Origin: Steinernema hermaphroditum
Lineage: Eukaryota > Nematoda > Chromadorea > Rhabditida > Steinernematidae
DNA length: 64,000 nt
Assembly: GCA_030435675.1 (NCBI GenBank)
Contig: CM059622.1
Span: 1,860,001-1,924,000, forward strand
Direction of reading: 5' to 3'
Every line of letters begins with the position of its first letter. The stretch's first letter is position 1. The notes under the pieces are model-generated. The model did not search any database. It had not been told where the DNA came from and worked only from the letters and a program-made list of their open reading frames with translations. This document shows positions 56,923-64,000 of this stretch, one piece after another. A program made the position numbers and the translations under genes.

Positions 56923-59206
56923 TCATGCGGATTCGCAGTCGAGCGAGAGGAGGAACTTCCTGTCGGAGTCGCCGTTGGAAAGGAGCGACGTCGGCGACGA
57001 CGTCCGCGGCGCCGACTTCGAATGCCGCTTCGAGGCGCCGTGGACGGTCATGCCTATGAGACACAGACAGAGACCGAAGATGTTGACGTTGGAGAGACGG
57101 TCGCCGTTGAGGTGGTGTGCGAGAAGAAGCGTCATGACTTCCTTGATGATTCCGAAGATATTGAGAGTGATACCCGACGTGTGGACTAGTAGAAGATATT
57201 CTGAACGGGGCCGAGACATGTGTACGGGTATAAAATAGGCTGGCATACCTGACATCTCCATGAGGAACGCAAGGAGACCTCCCGAGACGATCAAGAAGGT
57301 GACGTGGAGGGGCTGATAGACGTTGGCGTACATAAATATTCTAGTTAGGGTGAGTTCTCCGCCTAAACATCGGGTCAGCGATGCGCCGAGAGTGAAATGT
57401 TACCCTCGAAGACGAAGAGAAGAGGTAGAATGGCGAGGACCATCCACGGCTGTACGTGGATCACCATGTCGAGGGGGTTCCTGAGGGCCGTGTGGTCGTC
57501 GCGTTGCATGACAAGCTGCGAGACGGTCCATCGGACGCCCGTGGAGGCGGCGGCCAGTTCCACAAGAAGCAGGCCGAGCATGTCGAGTTGGGAGGCTTGC
57601 CACGTGAAGAGGAAGAGGCCGACGGCGATGAGGGTGGCCGTCAGGCCGAGTGAGGGTCTCCACCGCTCCAAATGGAGTAGAAGCGAAAATGCGACAATGA
57701 AGAGGATCGAACTGAAAGTACGGTAATGAAGACAACATTAGAGGGAAAAGATTGCTGAGGTTCTCTTAAATGATCTACACTCAATTTTGATTTAAGCAAG
57801 CCTTCGGTACCGTCATTGTTAACACCGTAACAGGACTCTGAGTGTTTATAGTTGTTAGGAATCTTCAAAATTCGATTGACCCTTAGGTCATATGGTAAAG
57901 CTCTCGTAGGTCGCAAGTGTTCCCAGGGAAATCACGTCCCTTTTAATGAGATTTCAGACTTCCAGACTTTTTATGAGTATGTCGGAGCGGATTCCCAGCT
58001 CACCCTAAGTGGCTTGCTCGCATAACATCCGCCGGGTCAGCTGTCTCCATCTATCATCCTCCGCTTTGGTTTTAACTGCATGTGCCAACCTCCATCCAAT
58101 AAAGGGAACCATTTGTGGCGTCTAGGAGAGCACTCATCAAAGGGTATGTTATCGTCATAAACCAGTAGGTGAGCCTTATAAACGGACCTCATAAGAATAG
58201 ACCTGTAGAAGTCAGTAGGATACATCGGCAAGGTTGCTGCCCACAAAGGAGGGGGATCGTATTCGATCATTCGAGGAGCGGTCAGTTTAAGGACAGCAGA
58301 CAAAAGAAGGTCTGAGGCCGGCGTCGAGCCGACCCCAACCGATTATGAACTAAACCTTTTCCCAATGAGCATTTTAGATGACACCGCTCCAATAGCAATG
58401 TGTCTCTGGGTGTAGGCATTTCTAGCCCCCTTTGTAAAGAGCATTCTTACCACCTTGTCCACATTGCGATTGATATCTCCATTATATCTCAATGCGCATA
58501 TCCAAAAGGAGTTTAGATTTATAAACGTATTTCAAATAAACGCATGGGCTTGTCTCACATTCCAGCTTAGTCTTACATATCAAGGATATCTGGAGCGAGC
58601 CCTGTTGTCGTGTTAGCTTTGCATGTGCATCTGACCCTATTCCGGAAATGTCTAAGCACTTATAAGTTTCTAGAATTGGCATGTTCGCCTCAACGATAAT
58701 GTCAGTTTCCCATAAAACGAATACATCAATGTCATCTTTCTTTGAAATGTTTCTAAAAAAGGAACAATCCCGTTGTGTGTTCGTGTCGCCACCTCCAGAA
58801 ATAGATCACTCTAAGGGCACCCACCTGTTCGAACCGAAATACGGACTCACCTCGACTTGGCCATTGTGTACAAACTGACGGTGACGTACTCCAACGCCCA
58901 GTTCGAGAGGCCGATGTCCACCGAGGCGCAGATGCCGATGGGCGCCAGCCACCTGAGCTGGTCGTGGATGGAGAGCCGGGCGCGACGCTGCCTGCAGCAC
59001 TCGAGCACGTAGCGCACGACGACGGCGAACACGTATTTGGTGAAGTAGTGACCGGTAACGCAGACGAGAGGCAACCCGTAGTTCTTGATGAACCATTTCT
59101 GGTAGAAGGTGAGGCCGATGGAGAGCGGATAGTACATCAGGACCATCAGCGTGATCTTGAGCATGCCCGACGCGCCGTGCCCGTTAGGCATGTTCGAGCT
59201 GGACAT
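56923..59206 (-). CDS. SLC35C2: SLC35C2-type nucleotide-sugar transporter
   Basis: Multipass protein of the SLC35C2/TPT group. Exon 1 (59206 to about 58853) has MSSSNMPNGHG, LKITLMVLMYYPLSIGLTFY, QKWFIKNYGLP, CASVDIGLSNWALEYVTVSL and YTMAKS. After a 1.1-kb intron come LERWRPSLGLTATLIAVGLF, LDMLGLLLVELAAASTGVRW, TVSQLVMQRDD and RNPLDMVIHVQPWM. Later exons hold FLIVSGGLLAFLMEMS, EYLLLVHTSGITLNIFGIIK, EVMTLLLAHHLNGDRLSNVN and a cytosolic tail ending LSLDCESA. SLC35C2 is implicated in Golgi GDP-fucose handling and Notch fucosylation. About ten hydrophobic segments are present. An upstream ATG would add about 36 unusual residues and is not preferred. Confidence 0.92.
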
Positions 59207-59857
59207 AGACAGTTGGCGGTCAGTTCCGTCTAGACAGCATGATGCCTGGGAGAGCCTGAAACGCTTCGTAGATGTTGGATGCACGCCTGAAACGCGGTGG
59301 CGCTGCGTCGCCACGTGCGACCCAACGATGCGAACCCGCTGGTTCGCGTTTTTAAATAATCCACGTCGCCGCGCCTAATTATCGCAACTAAAAAAGTCAT
59401 GTAAAAATCCAGGTCCAGTCTATAGTCAAGTCTAGTCTGATCTGGTCAGGTCGCGGGTCTACCCCGAAAACGTGGCGACAGAAAAGTGTAACATTTTCGG
59501 GAGGTCAAATCGCGAGATCTGAAACTACGACGGTGGATCTAATCGATGGATCTCCTTCCGCCTGGCGTAAACAACGGTTTGATGGCGACTAAAAGCCTGT
59601 TCCGTGGCGCGCGATCGCAACTCGTTCCGCTGCGAACAAAAGGCGCCGCATTTACGCTGTGCGCAAAAAAGCCCCCGGCTGAGAATAGAGGGGATCGGAG
59701 GGGCCGGCGACAGCGGCTCGGGACTCAGGAGGTATGGAGGCAAATGAGGGGAGGTGCATGATAATCTGAAACGTCAAAACATTGGGCATGAGGCTGGTGA
59801 CACTTAATTATCGATTCTGATGGAGCTGGGCGGATGCGGGGTGACATGAGTGAATGC

Positions 59858-60356
59858 GGAAGGAGAAGGAGAAGGAGAAGGAGAAGGAGAAGGAGAAGGA
59901 GAAGGAGAAGGAGAAGGAGAAGGAGAAGGAGAAGGAGAAGGAGAAGGAGAAGGAGAAGGAGAAGGAGAAGGAGAAGGAGAAGGAGAAGGAGAAGGAGAAG
60001 GAGAAGGAGAAGGAGAAGGAGAAGGAGAAGGAGAAGGAGAAGGAGAAGGAGAAGGAGAAGGAGAAGGAGAAGGAGAAGGAGAAGGAGAAGGAGAAGGAGA
60101 AGGAGAAGGAGAAGGAGAAGGAGAAGGAGAAGGAGAAGGAGAAGGAGAAGGAGAAGGAGAAGGAGAAGGAGAAGGAGAAGGAGAAGGAGAAGGAGAAGGA
60201 GAAGGAGAAGGAGAAGGAGAAGGAGAAGGAGAAGGAGAAGGAGAAGGAGAAGGAGAAGGAGAAGGAGAAGGAGAAGGAGAAGGAGAAGGAGAAGGAGAAG
60301 GAGAAGGAGAAGGAGAAGGAGAAGGAGAAGGAGAAGGAGAAGGAGAAGGAGAAGGA
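59858..60356 (+). repeat. GGAGAA hexanucleotide array
   Basis: About 83 uninterrupted copies of a 6-base unit, without a visible substitution over roughly 500 bp. All long open frames here (poly Lys-Glu, Gly-Glu, Arg or Pro-Ser) are artefacts of the period being a multiple of three. It lies about 650 bases upstream of the SLC35C2 start. Confidence 0.97.
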
Positions 60357-61960
60357 TTACCCCGCCGAATCAAAGCCTTTAGTCCCTGAAACACTTACTG
60401 AGACGACAAGATAGGATACTGCTGTCAATCAGTAGAGGATGAAAACAACCCATTGGAAGCGATAAGGTTGGCAAATAACGTCGATTGACATTAGACTCGA
60501 TTAAATGTGAAACCAATCTGCGTAAAAGGTTTTTTGTTTTGTGCCTTCAACTACCATCGATTGCAGTATAGAACTTGGTCAATAGACCTCAATTCACAGA
60601 TCACCATCGTTGATGGAAAAATCAGAGTTCCCACAAGGACAATAACACTGAAGACACACCAAAAAACCGAGTCGAAGGACTATCGATCAAAGAAAAACGC
60701 AGAAAAACAGCTGACGGCTATGCAGGGCGACAATACAGTGACTCAATAGGCTCAGAGTTGACAAACAAAGTTGGGCGGATTTGGTGAACTTGCATAGAAT
60801 ACATGTGTGAAGGATGGTTCCCTATTCAGCTGTGATAAATAGTGTGAAATAGTAAAGATACCGAATTATCTAAGGCGGTCACAGAAGGTCTTTTTCTCGA
60901 AGAATGTATCTAGTAAGAGTAATAGGAAGACGCTCAAAGACATAGAGACAGATCGAGATCATTTCTAGACATAAGACATGACGAGCGGTTCACCAAGCAA
61001 CGAGATCCAACCTACGAAATTCGCCGCAAAAAAACGTGCATGCATCACTCCGAAAAAAAAGCAATGCTAATTGGGCGATTCGACCACCGGCGCGACCACA
61101 GTTAACCGACTAATATCGATCAACTCTGCGGAGAACACCGTTTTGTCCGGATCCATCATGAACACAACAAACACGTGGATAAACAGGAAAGGCGCGTGTC
61201 CATCACCAGTCGTTCCTCAACGATGCGCCGTGGCGGCGAGCGAGCGAGAGAGAGAGCGAAGCGATGGAAGAAGGAGGATGCATGCGCGGAACGATAACGA
61301 CGCGTCTCCGCCGGCGGGAATGTACACGAAAGCGCCCCCTGAGCAAATTCGGTCGGCGTCGACCGAAACGGTCCGAAAGAGGGCATCGAGCCTCGTGGCG
61401 GCTGTTATCAGCTTGTGGTGTTGGAGATGTTTGCGTCGATTATTTGAACTGAAGCAGAAAACAGAGTTCATCTGATACGTATAGAGCTGAATCCCAGTGG
61501 CTAGAGAGAGTTCAAAATACGGTCAAAAGATAGGCATCTAAGTGATCATTAAAAGCAGGTATTAAGGAATAGCCAATCGTTTCACCGATCAAATTGTGAA
61601 TGCGAGACTTCAGTAATATTGGATAGAGGTGCGAAATAACGTCGCCATGGAACAATGCCGCCTAAGCCTCATTAATATTTGAAGGATGTCCCCACATCTT
61701 GTTTTAAAAAAGATCTTTCAAACGACGCTGGCAAAAAATGGCAAATCCACATGTAAAATGCGGAAAAAGATGAATTTTTTTGGGTAACCTTTTTTGGGTA
61801 ATTTTTTAGGGGTTTTTGGATGAATTTTTTGGGTTTTGGGTTTGGATTTTTTTGGTGGGTAAAAAGTTCAATTGAATAGGATATGTTATTGGCTATGATA
61901 ACAAGAAAATAGAGTTTAAGTGTTATGCCATGGCCAAAAGAAACGTAAACTACGATGGAG

Positions 61961-62188
61961 ATGCGAAATAATGTCACAATGGGGCATATTTCGGGGCGTT
62001 TATAATTACCTCTTTCCTTGTTCTTGCCTCCTGAAGTGGCAAAAAGCCAAAAAGTGCTTGTAATCACAGGACAAATGCGAAATAATGTCACAATGGGGCA
62101 TATTTCGGGGCGTTTATAATTACCTCTTTCCTTGTTCTTGCCTCCTGAAGTGGCAAAAAGCCAAAAAGTGCTTGTAATCACAAGGCCA
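61961..62188 (+). repeat. Tandem duplication of a 114-bp unit
   Basis: The unit beginning ATGCGAAATAATGTCACAAT at 61961 is repeated at 62075. Identity is nearly complete, with the only differences at the junction (CACAGGACAA against CACAAGGCCAA). A related GTGCGAAATAACGTCGCC fragment at about 61629 hints at an older unit upstream. It is not coding. Confidence 0.9.
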
Positions 62189-63000
62189 ATAGGTAAGAGT
62201 CGCACCCTTAAGTATCCCTGACAGACTGGACCTCTAAATTGGCCATTACGGCTTTGGTTTGCCCACCCATCAAGGATGTCCTTTATTCACCTGCGTTGTT
62301 TTCGAGCCAGTACGTCTGATGTGCTTTGTTATTTTCGCGTCTTTCGTTGTTTTTCGTCGCTTACTATCGCCACTTATCCTCTGTAACCGCTCATTGATCA
62401 CCGAATGTCATTCGAGAAGAGTGATTTCGTCGTTTGTAGCGCTAAATTTAGCTCTTTGTGTGAAGGATTTGCATAATAACGGTGTGATTTTTGGATCTAA
62501 CACATGTTTTTGTGTTATTTTACCCAAAAGTCGTATCCGAAACCAGTTGATGTATCTTAGTCGTTCCATACACCTTCTTCATGCAAAATCGGTCATCTTA
62601 GCCTGCAAAAATGGTCGAAATTTCGTGAATTCTTTGCAAACATCTGAACGTATGAAGTTCACTTCCATCGTTCAAAACGCGAATCAATGTCGTCGTGTCG
62701 GGACCCCGACCGATCCGCAGCTCGCAAGTCGCCGCTTCGCACGTGCGTACGCTTGGCTTTCCAACGTAGACTAGACGGTTTGTGCAGAACTTTGTCTACT
62801 TTATTAGACAAGCCAATAGACATATTTTGGAGCCTGTAGACTCATGAGGAGGTCGAGCGAAATGGTCACTTAGCGCGGTTGGTTTTCGAAGAATCGTGTT
62901 TTTCTAGAAAGTGTGTGGAATGTGTGTGCGAATGACGCTATCGCTGCTCTTCGCGCCGATGTTGCATTTTGCGTGTATTTGATAACTTCTTTATTGTTTT

Positions 63001-63377
63001 CAGTCAATTAAACGATGAAGGCTTTCGCGGCCGCTTCCCGCCTCGCCCAAAACGTTCTCAAGCGACGAGGTTTGTGATTAATGCTGTTCGAACGTGGAAC
63101 TAGTTATATTCTTGTAGCTGTGAACCAGCTGTCCAAGCGCGCTGACCACCATGGCGGCCATATCGTGAACCCCGGCCCGCCCGCCACGCTCGATTTGATG
63201 CCTGTGCCGCACCAAAAGTACCAGACCGTCTACAACGAGCTCCAGGGCAAGTTCAACATCATGCTCGCCGCCTCTGCCACCTTCTTCGTCGGCTGCATGG
63301 CCATGGCCTTCTACAACGACATCTTCGCCGTCGACGCCATCCGCGCCCCCGACAGCTACCGCAACCGCAACAAATAA
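63001..63377 (+). CDS. Small mitochondrial inner-membrane protein, respiratory-complex candidate
   Basis: Exons 63015-63069 and 63118-63377 join to 104 aa. The start is MKAFAAASRLAQNVLKRRAV, an amphipathic basic presequence. The mature part has HHGGHIVNPGPPATLDLMPV and KYQTVYNELQGKFNIMLAAS, then one transmembrane helix (ATFFVGCMAMAFYNDIF) and a short tail ending YRNRNK. Size, presequence and single helix fit a small accessory subunit of cytochrome oxidase or complex I, but I cannot name it. GTTTTCAG at 62996-63003 sits 11 bases before the ATG, and AATAAA lies near 63440. Confidence 0.75.
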
Positions 63378-63753
63378 AGGCCTCTGTCATCTCCTGAAGG
63401 CCGCCGCCTCGAGGCATAGTTCTGTAGTAAAGTGCTGTGAATAAAACACTCCTCTTGTTGTGTGTTCCGTATTTCTTGTGATGCATTTGTGTATTTATAC
63501 ACTGTTGATTATCGATTGAAATGACCGAGATTCCTCGGCGAGGGTGGAGCCGATTATTGCACAACGTTGTGGCGAGTCGCAGTCATTGCGCAATGTTGCT
63601 CTGTGTGGCTATAAGGGGGACATCGATCGGGGAGGAGGCTATGCACTCTGTACATAGTTTCCTCCGTACATTTCTCGATTGTTGTTCATGGCCGCCACCC
63701 TCGTCGAAACTTGCCAGGTTTCCGTGTGTTCCATGTACAATTTGCTTATCCTT

Positions 63754-63783
63754 GGTTGTTTTCAGAACCACGAAAGTGACACA
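63754..63783 (+). promoter_or_regulatory. Acceptor before eIF6, possible operon junction
   Basis: GTTGTTTTCAG ends at 63765, 18 bases upstream of the eIF6 ATG. It lies about 320 bases downstream of the poly(A) signal of the preceding mitochondrial gene. This fits trans-splicing of a downstream operon gene, though the spacing is longer than the roughly 100 bases typical of Caenorhabditis. Confidence 0.35.
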
Positions 63784-64000
63784 ATGGCTCTCCGCTGCCA
63801 GTTCGAATCATGCAACGACATTGGTGTCTTCACGAAGCTGACCAACTCCTATTGTCTTGTGGGAATTGGAGCCACTGCTAACTTCTACAGGTGGGGATTT
63901 CCGACTATTATTCTTGGTCTTATGAAAGTATCCTGGTCGGAGTTAATTCGATTTCCCTAAGACCTGCTGTATGTTCTGTGTCTGAGATGAAAAAATAGAG
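63784..64000 (+). CDS. EIF6: eIF6, first exon only (gene runs off the window)
   Basis: Exon 1 (63784-63890) encodes [20 protein letters not shown], then [15 protein letters not shown]. It ends at a GTGGGG donor in the phase expected for the next family block. This is the conserved N-terminus of eIF6, which binds the 60S subunit and blocks premature joining with 40S, and is needed for late 60S maturation. The remaining five or so repeats lie beyond 64000, and the bases after 63890 are intron. Confidence 0.9.

Larger units (their letters stand above)
59207..63000. other. Gene-poor region with arrays
   Basis: About 3.8 kb without a supported protein gene. It contains the GGAGAA array (59858-60356), a TG-rich stretch (61776-61862) and the 114-bp duplication (61961-62188). 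Plus-strand frames at 60507, 61071 and 62259 carry no motif or splice context. Confidence 0.5.

Noticed and set aside
59834..60414. Long open frames of Lys-Glu, Gly-Glu, Arg and Pro-Ser repeats
   Set aside because: They arise because the 6-base GGAGAA unit never creates a stop. No start context, splice site or non-repeat coding sequence supports a gene.
61672..62205. 177-aa minus-strand frame with a repeated 38-residue block
   Set aside because: The repeat is explained by the 114-bp DNA duplication, which happens to be a multiple of three. Upstream sequence is low-complexity T/G-rich DNA.

Overview
The window reads as nuclear DNA of a nematode. Genes have short introns (about 40-70 bases) with TTTCAG-type acceptors. 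Several start codons sit just behind an acceptor with no usable upstream exon, as expected for spliced-leader trans-splicing. Recognisable proteins are animal-type. A secondary hint, inference only, is a single-exon gene at 13728-14747 whose N-terminus (MDQVPAVFIE) resembles a large 'MDxVPxxF' family I associate with Steinernema, so an entomopathogenic or related nematode is a guess.

The left third (0-19 kb) is lineage-specific. Three intact tandem paralogues (576-3788, 3921-6799, 8760-11297) each carry an N-terminal helical segment, a PWRRSxxPWTR motif, an eIF4G-like MIF4G domain and a second, more divergent MIF4G-like half. I spliced all three and each keeps an open frame (627, 590 and 595 aa). 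They are followed by two minus-strand coiled-coil paralogues (11595-13118 and 17580-18374) sharing a helical N-terminal domain, a single-exon orphan gene, and repeats: MITE-like foldbacks, a dispersed repeat family, a 756-bp palindrome with tRNA-like promoter boxes and a possible solo LTR.

The middle (19.7-47.4 kb) mixes conserved genes with fast-evolving ones. Conserved: SURF6, LRR1, MRPL47, ribophorin I, a CK1-like kinase, CLPTM1, FCF1 and syntrophin. Fast-evolving: an 818-aa cysteine-rich secreted protein, a possible single MIF4G-like gene, a homeodomain-like gene, three small secreted proteins in a row (39858-42693) and a four-TM membrane protein.

The right part (47.4-64 kb) is gene-poor. 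It holds two identical tRNA-Asp genes in opposite orientation, a tRNA-like relic, a foldback element, inositol hexakisphosphate kinase, an SLC35C2-type transporter converging on it, a pure GGAGAA array of about 83 copies, a 114-bp tandem duplication, and at the edge a small mitochondrial membrane protein followed by the first exon of eIF6. Four genes (SURF6, FCF1, MRPL47, eIF6) serve ribosome biogenesis or assembly, but they are dispersed and I see no evidence that they are co-regulated beyond the possible last pair.
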